Part shown: positions 13,501 through 28,500 of the stretch, one piece after another
Layout of the letters: each line of letters opens with the position of its first letter
Numbering within the stretch: position 1 is the first letter of the stretch
Source of the DNA: Chaunax sp. Z400
Lineage: Eukaryota; Chordata; Actinopteri; Lophiiformes; Chaunacidae
Direction: 5' to 3'
Assembly: GCA_037577475.1 (NCBI GenBank)
Contig: CM075189.1
Location: 14,542,839 to 14,606,838, forward strand
DNA: 64,000 bases
Made by a program: the position numbers and the translations under genes
The notes under the pieces: model-generated
Databases searched by the model: none
What the model was told of the DNA's origin: nothing
What the model saw: only the letters and a program-made list of their open reading frames with translations

Positions 13501-16500
13501 TGTTTTAAATAGCTTCCAGCATTGTTAAACAGCACTCATGAAAGGCAAGTGAACACAACACTTATTCATTGATGTTTGTAATTATATTATCCATCATAAA
13601 TAATTGTTTTCTATTACTGTTCTCACACCATGGCATGAGGTCTCCTTTAATGCTTTTAATTACGTTCTTTCAAAATTAATTTAAAACCATTCTATTTACT
13701 CAGCCTGTCTGATTTTTTATGTTTTTAATAAATTGAGAGAACATTGCCATTGTTAAGTCAAAGTCTCCAAGGTCAAGAATGAACTCAAGGCTTCAGCTTT
13801 CAAGCCATTTGAGTGAACTGTGTTATTGCTGATGTGGATGTTTTGTTCTCAGGTCACCCTTACAAATGAGATTTTGATCTCAGAATGAGACTTCCTGATT
13901 AAATAAATGAAATGAAGTGAATTTGCTGTCTGACAAAAAGAAATGTCAACATCTACAATTCCATTAGCCTGATAATCAATCTCTAAGATGATCTGAATGC
14001 TGCCAATGGTATTTTCAGTTGACAGGAAAGTTGCTGTACAGGTGTCCTAATTTAAAAGTTGTTATCTCTTTAAATTGATTCATAATAACCTTCATAGCTG
14101 TCTCCATCCACAGAAGTATGCATTTTTCTGTTGCCGTTTTTCATTCATTTAGCGAACAAGAATACAAGAAGATGACGTCTTCATTCCTAATCCTGCAAGT
14201 TTAGCTCTGATTGGTCAGATGTTACTCTATCCACAGCTAACTACAGTTCATATCTGTCCTTTTGTGCTTCTGTGCTGTAAAGTGTTTTAAGTGTACATTC
14301 ATATTAGAAAAGGTGTTATATAAATACAGTCCTTTTTACTGTGGCATTACAGTAACATTCTTTAATTAGCATTAAAAACAGGATACATAATGTAGATTCA
14401 AATACAGTTTAAATAATGAAAATAAACAGTAATTTACTGGCAAACCTGTGGTCAGTATTGGGTTATAAATTTACAAGAATACAATAATGAACTGTAAATT
14501 TATCTCTGGTAAAATACTGGGATTCTAAAATACAGTAAGCAGGTGAAGCTGCTGTCAGTTAATTACTGTAAATCTACAGATTCGCTGGAGTTGCATCCAG
14601 ATCATGTTTCTGTTTTCATGTACACTATTCTCAGAGAAAAACTGTTCAAGACATTGTCAAGTTCATGAAGTCCTTAAATATACACTGACCTCCTCCAACT
14701 GCAGTTTCTGCAAAATTATCATGTTTTATAGATCAATAGGGCTGAATAGGGCAGAAAGAATGCATTTACTCCTCTTATACTGTATACTGTACTTTATGTG
14801 AGTGCTGAAGCCTTTTTCCTCAAGTGTCTGCCACTAAAACTCACTTGGATCTTACTATTACTGACCACTGTGGCAGCAATACTGTTTTTTGAATGAAAAG
14901 GCATGTGGATCTGTTCTGATTTAACTCCATCACGTTAATTAAACAAGCTTTGGGAGATTGCCTGAGAGGTTTTATTAATGAGGTGCTGAAGGGAAACTGG
15001 TCGATCCATGCTCACACTATACGGCTGTTGATTAATTGGTTGTTTGGGGATTTGGGCTCGCAACAAAGGCAAATGCCACGTGTGTCCATGACCCCAATCC
15101 ACAATCATTTCTGTGCAGACTGTTGAGGAAGAGTTTGGTTTCTGACTGATAGCAATGGAAGTTCGTCTTTGCAGTGCTGCGAGTGTTTCCATTATTAGTC
15201 TGTATTTTCAATATTTGCCCATAAAATGTCTTTAGTAAAATCTTGAAAGTGAATGTGACTCATAATCTCTACTCAGATATTCATGAGAAATAATTTGTCA
15301 GAGGCATCGGTGTAACTAGAGTGTCTCTGTGGCTGTAATTGGTAAACTAACCTGGGTGCCATTAAAGCCCAGTGCCGACGGCGTGTTGGCACTCGAGTTG
15401 ACGTGAGCTCCAAAGCCCAGGAGTGCTGTGGTTAGCAGATGGCCGTGGCAAACAGTCTTCATTCCTTTCTCTCACCTGGCGGAGTAAAGACTTCCTCTAA
15501 CCCGGTGCCCGCAGGAAATGGTCTCTACAGCACGTCTGTCTTCTTTGGTTCTGCCAAGACTCTGGCTTCCAATCCTCCACTCATGTCTCTGAAGTCTTTT
15601 AGAAAGGAGAGGAAAAAAAGACAACACTGATTTAGGCCGCAACGGCAATGAGGAATTGCTCAAACAAGATGGCAAGATAGTGAAATCTGATGTCCCCTGC
15701 TTGCAACTGCTGCCATGTTGTCATCCTTATACGTGACAGGCCCCTGTGGCTTGAATAATGCTGCTTTTTTATGATTGCTCTGTATACAGTTCACTGCCAC
15801 TGTCCAAGTTTCATCACTATTTCTGTGGGAGAGTCTCCACAAATGCACCACTGTCCTTTTGAATGGTTTTAGTATTGACTTCTTCCTTTTTAGGGATTAT
15901 TTAAGTGATTCTTTTGGTATTTTCCATGTTTTGTGGACCGAGACTCTTAACTAGTTAGCCCTCGGGTGTCGAGGCAAACGTATGGCATATTCTCAGCCAA
16001 TGAATAAATGCATATTATTAATGTAATTGTGTATTTCTCTTTTTAAATATGTTGATTTATGGTTTTTGGAAGTACTGTATGCAAGAGAGTTTGCTTGTTT
16101 GTTTTTGCTTCAGGGGAAATAAGCACTACAGTGGCACAATGTGCAGAAGAATTTTCAGAGGACAGCAGCATTAAGTTTCTGCCCTTTCTTTTTCAAACAT
16201 TGTTTTCTCTGCTCCTATCCCTTTCATCTCCTTCCTGACAAAAGGTTACATAAAATCAATGGCAACCAAGCAAAATCAATATCATCCAAAAAGATATCCT
16301 TTTATTTATCCATCTGATTTATTTGACTTCAGAGAGCATGTTAACCTTATCTAAAGGCATTCAGCAATGCTGCAAATACACTCATATGATAGCATATGCT
16401 AATATAAAACCATAAGTTCACGACAACAGTTTTGGATCTACTGCCTTTATTAATGTCCTCCATCTTTTCCACCTTATTCCAGTTCCTCCTGTCATCCAAG

Positions 16501-19500
16501 TGTACCCAGAGAGCCAAGCCAGGGAGCCTGGTGTTACTGCCAGCCTGCGATGCCACGCTGAGGGCATTCCCAGCCCTCAGCTGTCCTGGCTGAAGAATGG
16601 CATGGACATCACAACCAAGCTTTCCAAACAGCTCACCCTGCAAGGTACAGAGAACTCAAGAATTTACTGCTTACTATATATACACTTGTATATTTTTATT
16701 TCCACGATGGCTACTTCCAATATTATTTTTACTACAGCCATTACTAAACTTTTACTGCAACAGTTGCGCTTACAATTGCTGTTATAGCCAGTAAAATAAA
16801 TTTCACTGTTATTACTGCATGACCAGGACTACTGTTAATGTTACTAATACTGTTACTGCTAATAATAAAAAACATTATACGTGTTACACATCAATACATG
16901 CATTTCCTTTCTCATGCTGTCTCACTTCTGATACGTTTGTCCTGCTTAATTCCTTCATGAGCAGTGAAAGATGATGATTGGTTGGTTGAAACTTTGGTTA
17001 AATGTCATTGGTTAATGTGCTTATTTTTAAAAGGTGTTGGCTGAAAATTGTAATGAGTAAATTTAGCTCATCAGGAGATTCGTAATGTTTGGAAAAGGAT
17101 AAATTTGGCCCCATTTAAAAATCTAGGATACACTTTTAAAGAGCACATCTGTTTGTGTTATGAGGGCATTTATATTGAATTATGATCAATTTATAATATA
17201 TTATGACTACTTATACTCACCTATACTCAGCTGTAGTAAGGTCTTATAGTTTTCTATAATAGTCTATGCATATAATAATAACTGATGATGCAGCATAGAT
17301 TCTTTTAAACATGTGAATGATATACATAGACTATTATGACATCATATGAGTCCTTACTACAGCTGATAGTTGAGGTGTGTGTATAGGTAGGAATAAGTTA
17401 GTCAAGTCAAGAGCATCCATAAGAACCTATAATTCATTACAAGTCGCATCAATAATGTTTTATGACTTTTGCAGTACATCAAACAGCATTATGTCTTTTA
17501 AGAAGTGTAGCCAGAAAGCATTATAAATGCATTATAATTCATAATGAATGCCGTCACAGGCTTTAGATGTGGTCTTCATTGAAGGTGTTACTGCTTCGGG
17601 GTTTTTGTTCTTTAAAGAAACTGCAACCTAAATGTGTTTCCTTTGAGGGTGTGCACAAAAACACTACATCAGAAACATGTCCCAGCGCTCACACAAACAT
17701 ACCATGTGACAGACTTGTGACAGACATTCTCACTTTCAACTTTGAAACCAAACCTCTCACCTTCCTTCCGAACATATAAGAGAACTGATGTAACAGAGTA
17801 AGGGGATGGTCGCTTTGGAAGTTCCCTTTTTTAAAAATCTTTTTTCTGGAAGGCAAACTGTCTTTTTTGTCTCTTCTCTGTGTTGTTCCTCAAAGCTAAT
17901 GGAAGCGAGGTGCACATCAGCAACGTGCACTTTGAAGACACCGGCGCCTATACCTGCATCGCCAAAAATGAGGCTGGTGTGGACGAGGACATCTCCTCGC
18001 TATTTGTGGAGGACTCTGCACGCAAAACTTGTACGTATAGCTCATAATGTCATTTTTTATTCAGTGGATAGTGGAGTCTTCCTAATGGAGCTCTAAATAA
18101 TTCATTTTCTCAGGTCTTAATAGTTTATAACCTGTTATGAAATGATAGAGCCTCTGCGAGGGAGTGATGGTGGTACTTTCCACATTGTACTCATTTCCTA
18201 TTTCGGAAGCAGGAACATTTAAATGTTCAGACATGTCTCCATCCTCTCAGGGAGACACTTTAGTCTAATTTTATCTCCTCTATGATGGGGTACACCAAGT
18301 TTGCAACTTCTTAGTGTTGAAACTGGAGTTCAATTAATTGGTCAGTCAATAGAAAATAAATTTAATCTTAAAAATGCAAGACAAATTACTTTTTCTTGTC
18401 TCTCATATATGAAGGTTTGCTGATTTTCTATATTTTAATCCTTGTAAATAAGGTATCTTTTGGTTTTGGCCAAGTTTGTTTCGTCTTACAGTCCAGAATC
18501 CAAAGATTATTAGATTTCAGTCATATATGATCAAAGAAAAAGCAAATCTTCACATTTGTTATGGTGAGACCGGTAAATGTTTGAAATTTTTGCTTAATAA
18601 ATTACAAATTTCATTATCAAAATTGTTGTCGCGTACTCCTCTGTCATTGATAAATGGACTAATTCTTCAGCACTCCCATCTCTTTGCTCCACATCATTGA
18701 TTTCGAGCATGCATACTAATTGATCGACGGTGGTATTTGATGCAAGTCATCAATTGTCAGTTACATAACATTAGGGTTGTGACATAACCTTCTTAGTCAA
18801 ATTTGAAAGCATTTTCGAAGCAAACAATCTCCTCCAGTTCCTTCCCACTGAAAAGAGTCAGACGCAGTAATTAATTCTGACCTTCTCAGAAATGTCAGAA
18901 TCTGTCTTTGGGGTTCAGGTCCATTTGTTCATTTGCTGTACTTTCCTGTGGGTAATTAGATTTCTCAAAAAGCACATTTGGCAGTTTTGCACACGAGTCA
19001 CACATCTGTATGTCTCTACTGCCCCATGCCCCTCCCATAGCCAATGCATTTAGATGTCCTCCCTGCGGTACGACACTTCCTCCACCCGGCCTATCATGTA
19101 TCAGAGGATCTTGCTCGGCGAGGTCAGAAGTCACTCGTGTGCTTTTGAAGCTTTAGAAGCTCTACCCTGGGCCAAAATGGTACTTGGAGTTGGATATTGC
19201 AGAGCACTTTTAGAGTGAGCAACCCCACGGGACAGCAGTTCAAAGGGCTGTCAGGAGACAGCCGGACGTGTCTCCACTGCTACATCATGGAAGATAGAGA
19301 AGAAAAAACCAACCTCGCTACTGTGTGCAGTATGGCATGAATCTCCTTGACCCGCTCTAGTTCTCCTATGAGACGGCTCACTTTTATGTGACCGACGGAA
19401 ACCCTCACCTTTGCTCTTTAAAAGAAAATACAGTCTGACAAGTGAGGGTCTTCAAAGAGTAGAATTATAAAGATTAAAATCAGAAAATAATCTATACATT

Positions 19501-22500
19501 TCAAAATGTTAACATCATATCCCAGAAAACCCTTTACCCTGATGTCATTCCAGTGGTGGCAACAGTTCGTTAGTTTGCTTTGTTTTGAATTATTGGTTAT
19601 TCTGCCATAAATCAATTGTTTGGTCTTAAACTAGTGGTGTCATTTGATTAAATATTGATGATGATCATCATAATTAATCCTGAGTTTAAAGTACTAGTAT
19701 GTACTTGTTCTGAAGAAACTGGAAGAAACCGGCTTGGGCATGCTTCAGCAAAATCCCTTCCCTCTGTTCTCAACACACCTCGAGCAAACAAGTGCGGTTG
19801 CCTTTCGTCATTGATTAGGTGTGCTGTTTCAGCGAGGTAGTTGAAGTTACTTATTGATGTCCAGTGGTCTCCGATCAGTGCAGTACATGTACTGTAGCTT
19901 TTGCCAGTAGTTCTGCTTTCTTTGCTTTTTCACTGCCATACAGTTCATGAATTTTCAAGACAACAGCTCCCCTCCAGGGTCATTGGTATGATGGGTCACC
20001 TGAGCCAATCTGGATACTGCCTCGAGGTCCCTGGTGTTCAACAATGGTTAATGGGCCTGCAGTCCATGGCGATCCTTTTGATGGTTGCATGGGTTTTCAT
20101 AGTTGTTGTTTTGCTCTCTACCAATGTAGAGCTTGGTCCTGTCTCAGTGCCGAAGCAACAAGTCTGAAGTATCATCTTGTCTGAAGATGATCCTTCAGGC
20201 TTGTTGCTTCGGCACTGAGACATTGACATTGGCAAGATCTCTTTTTCAAGGGAGCCCTGGCCAAGACAGCAGCAACGTTGACTTTCCAAATACATACAAC
20301 CATTAAAAACATAAAATATACAGTGTAAAAACATACAGAACCAACTCACTTAGGACATTATAAATTCTCAACAAGACTTCAAAGTTGATATATAACAGCA
20401 GTCCCCAGGTTAATGGTAATGAAGGAACCAATAAATTAGTGTTGCACGTTGATGTTTTAGTCATTTTTAACCACACTGGAGCTCTGTGCACAGAAAACAT
20501 CAGGTTTTAGGTACATACCGTAGACATCTCTCGTTAGTTGGATCAGTTTGTCTTTTTTGTTACAGAGATCATCCAGATGGTTAATGTATGGTTGATCACC
20601 AGTAAAACATTATTTAAGTGGTCAGTCATTGTGTCTCCTTGCTGCTGCCGTTTGTCATTGTGCAGCATATGTTGCCTTGATTTTCCCAGACTGTTTCCCC
20701 TGAATGATGAAATTAAATAACGTGGATTTTTGGCTGATGCACCAACAGTGATTTAGTTTGTTAGTTGTCTCATGTTGCTTTGAAGCCAAACATATCAAAT
20801 AAAGGAGAGCGCTATTTTAAGGTCTGCAGCTGAAAAATGTTATTGACCAGTGAATCTAATAGAACTCACCTCCATAGTGGTGTTTGTTCCCATTGAATAA
20901 TCTCCATGAGGTTTCACTTTGTCTACCTCCAGTAAGTAGTTTAAGTATAGATGAACAGGGTGATGAGTTAACAATAATAAAGGATGAACTCCTTACATAG
21001 ATCATTATAATCAAAACCAGGAAGGTGTCCAGTATTCACAGCATCTATTGACTGTGTCTTCTTCACATAGAAGTCATAACAGGTCCAGGAAAACAAAGAG
21101 ACAAAAAGAACACTTTACAGTTCAATAGTTATATAATGTCAAATAAAGTCACATTTATTTCTAAAGTGCTTTCAACACGGTCGTCACAAAGTGCTTTACA
21201 GCTAACAATGTGTTTGTGTGTCAGGGGATAAATAGATTGTAAACTATTTTGTGTCCACTCAGAGTCTGAAGAGTTTTCAGCTTGTAGAAACATGCTGAAT
21301 TTTTTTCAATGTGTATAATAGCGATACAAATAATTGTGAGGTAAATATTTGATCAAGCGCACATTGGATGCATGAAGATGTGAAATAATTAATGACTTCT
21401 TTTTTTCCCCCCCACGTACTGCAGATGAGTGCAGCATTGTTTGTGGCTGTGCAACAGCTCGTATAAGAAGGAGAAACAAACAAACAAAAACTCATTAGAT
21501 CTCTCGGACGCTGCAGGCTTGAGTTTTGACCCTCTCTCTTCATTTGCATTATCTTGGCATTTGATTAGGCACTGCAGATGGACAGATATTTTTATTGGGC
21601 TCTCCAATATGGGGGCGGTTGGGTGATATTTTCTCGGAAAGCTGCCAGCTGTTGTCAATACATCAGCTTTTAAGGCCAGAACAGATCAACAAGGCGAGCC
21701 TGAGGAGCTCGTGTGTATTGTGATGCCAGTAATATCAGAGCAAACTTCATCTGACATAAGTGTCGCGGCAGCTGTGTAAACCTGAGGTTGTTTGTTTTTC
21801 CTGTCAGAGGATACTAATGTTTAACAAATATATATCACACTGAAATCATTTGTGCATATTTCCCCAGGTTCACGTTAGTTATGCTCTTTTCAAATACTCA
21901 GTTTTATGCATTTCAATTGTATTTAATGAAAAAAGTAAATTGACTATTCTATTAATTAATGCAAAATTATTCTGCTCATGTACAAGTTATGACTCACAAG
22001 TCCCAACCTTAAAACCTGTTAAACTCACTCAAATGCCAATTCAGCCAACAGATCTTTTAAAGCTCAATACAAATAAGACAATAAGAGAAACAAGAGAATT
22101 TAATGTGCTTCCAAATTTTCAAAAAGCATTATGTGTGTTGTGTATGGCCATGTATAGCAACACTCAATACACTTGAATAGGTACATCATGTTATTCTAAA
22201 ATCTGCAGAAACAATGTATCCTGTAAATATTTACTGTAAAGGTGCTTCGGATGCGAGAATCTCTTTAACAAGGAAACATGCAAATTTACATGCATGACGT
22301 TTCTCATTTATTAAAGTACATGTTGTTTTTTTTAACCAATCAAGACTGGAGAAATTAATCAAAAAGTCATACATTCAGAACATCTGTCTACCCCACTTTT
22401 GCTATGACTCATAAATCACAGCCATGCCAGAATCCTCATCCAAACTCTTACGCCTCAAGTAAAACTAAAGTGTGAAAATAGATTAGCTCCATATGGCATC

Positions 22501-25500
22501 GTGGTTTGGCCAGAGAGGCTCTCATTAGTCAATGAACCAGTTATTACCGGTCTATATATCAGCATATAGTTTGACATCCTGGCCTCAGGGACACACTTAT
22601 GAATGGAAGAAAACCCAAACATCTAAACTTGATTATGTCGAACGCAAGACACAAGTTTAAGTATTTCAAAGCTAACTCGCCAAATCTCTAATATAAGACC
22701 AAAACACTGACTTGAACTCACTACTTCCATCTGCCAGATGAGATTCACTTCATTATTTAACTATTTTCTCCCCCTGGTTTCTTATCAAGCCTTAGTCCTT
22801 ATGGTTTCCCAGCTTTTTCAATAATCATCGAACGTTCACCAGCACTGACTTAATTGTCTTGAGGCTCTGAGCGGAGATATGCACGTTATTAAGTGATTAA
22901 GTGCCGTTTGCAGCATAATCAAGGACTTTTTAAACCAAGAATTCCACATAGAAGATGCTGATGGGGTTTGTTCTGGCCCCATGACTACCCTTGATCGAAT
23001 ACCACTGATTGGAAACAGACCCGAATTGAGATGACGCACTGCAAATGTTTTAGAGATCTGACTTTGGGAAAGAGTGATGATCTCATTCTGTGAAAGCGTC
23101 ATGTTTATGGCCTGCCTTAGGCTTCTTACTCAGACACTGGAATACAAGAGAGAGCTGAGTAACTAACTAATCCAGTTGTCAAAGGGCTGAATAAGATATT
23201 AAGCATGAGATGAGCTGAAAAACATATTATGAGCGAGGCATGAATGATCTTCTTTAGATAAATTCAGCACAGAGGAGCTTGAAGGTCAGAACCTCTTCTC
23301 CTGAGGTGCAGCATGAAAGTGGATTGTTTTTCTCTCAAATTTACCTGAGCGCTTCCTTGCTTGGAAAAACCTGAGCCGTCACAATTCTGAGATCTCTTTA
23401 AAACGGATTCTGTCACCAGCAGGCAGAGCGCCATCAATCTCTGACAGTTTGCTGCTAAACTGGAATAAATATCTGCCTTTCTCAATGTGCCAATTATTTC
23501 TGCAATGTCAGAGGATCTGCGAGGCTCAGAATGAGTGTTTGTTGCTTTAGTCTCTTGACTTTATGACTCCGCATTATGCCGCACTTCATGCAACATAATG
23601 GGACCTGCAGAGTTCTGTATAGTGAATGTCGTAGCTGAAGCATATGTCCCTTTGCCCTCTTCAGCTGAAGTGCCCTTCTGGGTCTCACAAAGAAATTATT
23701 TATTACTTGTTTTCATATGTCTTAAGTACCACTTATTTTTTCACTCATTTATTTTTTCCATCTACACCTTTTTTCCTTTTTCTTTTTTGCACATTAATTA
23801 TAGCCAACCAATATAACATATTCTTTCATTATGTAGCACTGAGAAGTTATGGTCAGTTTGTAGGTTGTTTAAGACCAAGGTTTCCCTGTATGGTCATTTC
23901 ACTCTTAATTGTTTAATATTAGAAAGGTAATTATAAAGGACACAACATGGCAGCAGCACTATTATCATGTTTGTGGTTATTGTGTTGTAAAAGTTATCAC
24001 TGCAAATCTTTGACTCCATTGCAATGCATTGGACATCTCTGTAATCTTTTTATTAATCCTCACAGAGAAGCATTGAAAAGTAATTACAGTCATTCTTAGT
24101 GCACCAATCAAGTTGTTTTAAGGAATCTAAAGTCCATTTTGTGGATCCTACATCTAGATATGATTGCTGTGTCATATGTCAAAATAGTTTCCTGAAAAAA
24201 GAAAATGCTGTGAGGTTATTTCCTCCTATTGTCATGATTTTATCTCCATTAAAAACGTTGACACACAACACCTAACGATTTGTGTAGACGAATATATTGC
24301 GAGGTGTAGAAGTCTCCAAACTTGTCAAATAATGTTTGGATTATTGCAAGTGATTACTTTGTCTTATAGTCTTTGCTCTATACTCTTATTCTTATTCTAC
24401 ATGCTCTCTGTTTTTATTCCATACTCTTTACCGTTTTTCTTACATCCAGCCGTTTGTCAGCTTTTGTTCCAGTCCGATTTTACAGATCCAGGAAGAAAGG
24501 CAGAACTAATAATCAGTGAAGTGATTGGTTGGAACAAATCTCTGAAATGTCCCGGGTTTCGATGGCACACGGATGAGGACGACACCGGAGTCTTCACAAA
24601 GATGTTTTATTCTATGTGCTCCACCATACTGTCTCCTCCATATCCTCTGAACAGAAAGGATCAGCTCATGCCAAAATCCTGTCCGGTCCCTCCTCATCAC
24701 AGTGGGCTTCCTCACAGTATTGGACAGAAGCTCTATGTGAGCAGCGATGCTGTTCCACAGTGCCAGCAGCCCTCTCTGCCTGTCGACTGAGTTTCATGCT
24801 AAAGGCTTTCTGAAATGAAAATTGTAAATCCAGTGCAAAGCTTAAACAGCTTTAAGCCCTGGTTATAGATGGCTTATGAAAATTTCTGATGACGCATTCC
24901 GTAAAAGAGTGATGCAATTACAAAACAATAAGTACACAGTTTTGAAATAAGTAGATTGAACACATAAAAAGATAAAACAAGGAAACAAAAAGAACCTAAT
25001 AAGAATGAATAATTAATTATGATAGTGAAGTATTTTACCTTTAAACAATGCCTGTAAAACTGATCTGAATTAAAGTTGATAAAGTTTTAGTCACTGTCCA
25101 TTAATTTGATGAAATAGTAAGAATCCATCAACGTTGGTTCTTCATATTCATTGTACAGACAGATATTGATCTCAACATGTCTCCCCTTCCAGTGTTTTGT
25201 GATGAGCGCAAACACAAGCTTTAATGTTTCAAACCTTCACTTGTAATTTTTTTTTTCTTCAAATCTCTCCTGAATGTTTCTCCAAGGATTAAGTCTTTTG
25301 AATACTTTTCCTCTTAAAGAGATGATACAGCCTCCAGGCCTCCGCAGGCATTTGCCTCTAATTCTAGTGCAATCAGTGCTGTTACTTTAAAAGCTTCGTC
25401 CACCCGAATTTCTATAGTACTGCTGGCGTCTCACTGTTGAAGTTAGCCATCAATCTTTAAGCGCCCTTGAACATATGCGACAAAAAAGAAATGGAAGAAA

Positions 25501-28500
25501 ATAAGCTGTTAAAAAAAATCTGGTGCCGAAATGGAGCAGTGAAATATAAAAGCTGATGTTATAAGTGGGACTTGATCACTAGGTGAGCCGTGACTCTGTG
25601 TAGTTCAGAGTGAAGAAGCCAATTGAGAAGCACTTAGAGGGTAGAAAGGCCAAGCCACCAACAGCTGGTGGCCACTTTGAAATACACATGAAATATCTCC
25701 ACGTTTCAAATGACCTATCAGAAGTTTTCCGACTTCATTTGGTGTAATTTTTACATTTCGCAAATTACCTTTTCTTGTGCTGGATGTTAGGTTTTCTATT
25801 ATACCTTTATAAAGTTTTTATTTAGATGTTTTTGAAACAATAAGGCTGGTGATTTTTTTCTCTGAATAGGAGGTTAATAGGAGAGAAAAGGGAATTAGTG
25901 TTCTAAAATGGGAACATCTGTGAATGCAGAATAGTAGAGGAACCGTTGATAAAGACAAGTTTTTGCCGATCTGCTGATTTAGACTAAAATCAAGTCCTGA
26001 GACATCTTAATCCAAGCCTGGGCACCGTGTTTGGCAGGTGCATGCTTAATCTTAGCTGCAGGAAATGCAGGATAGCTGCAGGAAATGTATGTGTGTGCTG
26101 TCCCTGCCCTGCATGTTATTATCAATAACTGCACTGAAAGGATATTTGTTTCGTGTCAATGCAGATGAAGGAAAAAGAGAAAAGAGTTTTTTTTTGTTTT
26201 TTTTCCTTTTTAGTTGCTCTGTTCTGCTTCCTCATTGTCGCTGCCTACAGCAGCGCGGAGGCACTCGGCTTTTCACAACACTTGCAGTTTGTCAGAAATA
26301 AAATATCCGAGCATTGCTTATGCTTGATGCAGAACTTACTGCCGTTGTCAATCTTTCCAAGACACTTGAGGGATAAACTCTGGAAAGAGCTGCAAAACCC
26401 TGCACACCCAAGGCAGTGCTAAATTTTTCATTTCCATTGACTGTGACCCAATTACTCTACCTATATTATGCATTCGCTGTCATCTGCCATGCCAATGCAC
26501 GGTGAACACCACAGGCTGTTTGGTACGCTGTTGCAGTAGCGTGCTCATGTAAACAAATTGAATTTATGTAACCTTGCTGATGGCTAGGAAGTGCAGACTG
26601 CAGGCTGGCTGGCGAGCTGTTTGGGGCCCAGTGGAAACACAGTTATTATGACCAGAAAGAGTGAACTCTCTGCCCATAGTGGCAGCCAGCTTGTTTTGTT
26701 ATATGGATGATGAAGTTGATGTATGGGTCCCTTGTATGCGCAGAACAGCCACAGTCTTTGTGCCAAGTGATGAATAGCATCAATACTGTGGACTATTGGT
26801 CGAGACCGGGGCACGCAAGATCTCATCTCAACTCCTCTTTCCAATTTTCTCTATTTTCCATTTTTGCCACATCTCAAATAAATTGTACTGTTTTCCTTTT
26901 TGCTTTGCCCTCCTGTCCTTGTCCCTCTATCTATAGACTCCACTCCCTTTGTGTAACTTTTAATGAGCTAAAAGGTATGCAAGAGTGCACAGGAAACACT
27001 TGACAAAGCACTTCTCAAAGATTAAGACTGACTAACAGCACAGCGGTGTCTAGTTGGCTTTGTCTCCCCCCCTCTTTTCTTTCTCTGCACCCGTCCACCC
27101 GAGCAAGAGGCTGTGGGAATGAGCATTGCAATAGAGGCGAGATTAGAATCAGGTGTGAATTGGGCTGGAGATTGGTTTGTAGACTGAAAATGGAAGATGG
27201 GGTGGAAGCAGAGGGAAGACAGGGGGGACAGAAGAACAATGAGAGGGAAGGTCACGGGTAAAAAGCCACAGTGCTGCTGGTGGATATGAAGGATTTAGAG
27301 GCAGGATCTCTGATATTTGCATGGAAAATAACTTTATAATGGCGCTGAATTTTCTCCGTACGTCATTATTTAATCATGACATTCTAAGAAATGGCATCTT
27401 TTCTCTCAAAGTGGCTGCAGGATGGTTAGAAAACCCACACTCAGGCTATTTTGTGGCTTTCATTCCAAATTCCATGCCATTAGACGCCATTAAGTGAATT
27501 TAAGGAGAATTTACATGTTACAGGAGACAAAGCAGTTTCTTTCCATTAATCCCTTTTATGCCTTATGATTATCATCTGAGCCTCAAACCTGTCAGCTGCT
27601 CATGGCTGTCTAAGGCGGGGTATCCTTAAAACTTATATTGGATGCCTCAGATTATATTTCTTTAACTTATTCCATGTCCCTTCTCTTTTTTTTGCATTTC
27701 AATGTTTATTAAGATTTAATATAAATCAAACATCATTAAAAAAATAAGAAAGAGAGGTGAAAGAGGGAAGAGAAAAGAAAATTTCTTTTCCATATGTTAG
27801 GCATAATTATTCATTTGTTGATATAAAGTCCGACCTATAGGGTGTTAGATACTTAAGACAATGCTGTTAGTTTCTCCTTTCTGTAAATGCCCATCGTAAA
27901 TTCCACCCATGTGTTTAAAGTTGGGCTCTCCAGTGATGGCCATTTCCTGGTGAGAGTCTTTTTCAGCAGACACCAGCAATATTCTTGTCCATTCTTGAGG
28001 TAAAAGAACAAAATATAAGGTCTTGATATCAAGAGGAAGTTTGCATTCAAAAAATGTCCTACAGGCCGTAGTCTTTGAGAATTTCTCCAGCAGGCAGGGA
28101 GCATTCTATCATAATGGGATCTCTGAGAAGGAGTAATAAAATATCTGATCTGATTTTAACAACCCAACCCTCTTCATTTCTGTGAATTGGTACATTTCCA
28201 CTCATACCTCCGTATCGTTGTCCATTCCTCCTCAGACATATTCATCCCTCCTTCCATTCCCCACTTTGTTTTAATATATGAAATGTATATTGAATGTCTT
28301 TGCATGTCCCCTCTTATAAGCATACTTCTGTTACATCCAAAAATCCACTACATGCAGTTTGTTGACTGCACTCTATTTTCTAGTGTTTGGTATCAAATTA
28401 TCTCCAAGCAGAGGGCTGTATTGATTATTTGTTAGACTATGTGTCAGAGAAATAGTTTCTTTAAAACTTTCACGTGGTTTGCTTTCCTGTTTGCCTCAAT

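Larger units (their letters stand above)
7540..16482 (+). other. fstl5: fstl5 intron between Ig1 and Ig2 exons
   Basis: This intron of 8943 bp has a GTAAGA donor and a TTCCAG acceptor. It contains a retroelement-like fragment near 8.2 kb, a broken Tc1/IS630-type transposase at 11.8-12.0 kb, an inverted-repeat element at 12.4-12.8 kb and two retroelement-like tails at 13.9 and 14.3 kb. The rest is AT-rich with no coding character. Confidence 0.85.

Noticed and set aside
24332..24790. 152-codon + frame with a hydrophobic start
   Set aside because: The hydrophobic start comes from T-rich sequence. The rest resembles no known protein and it lies deep in an intron.
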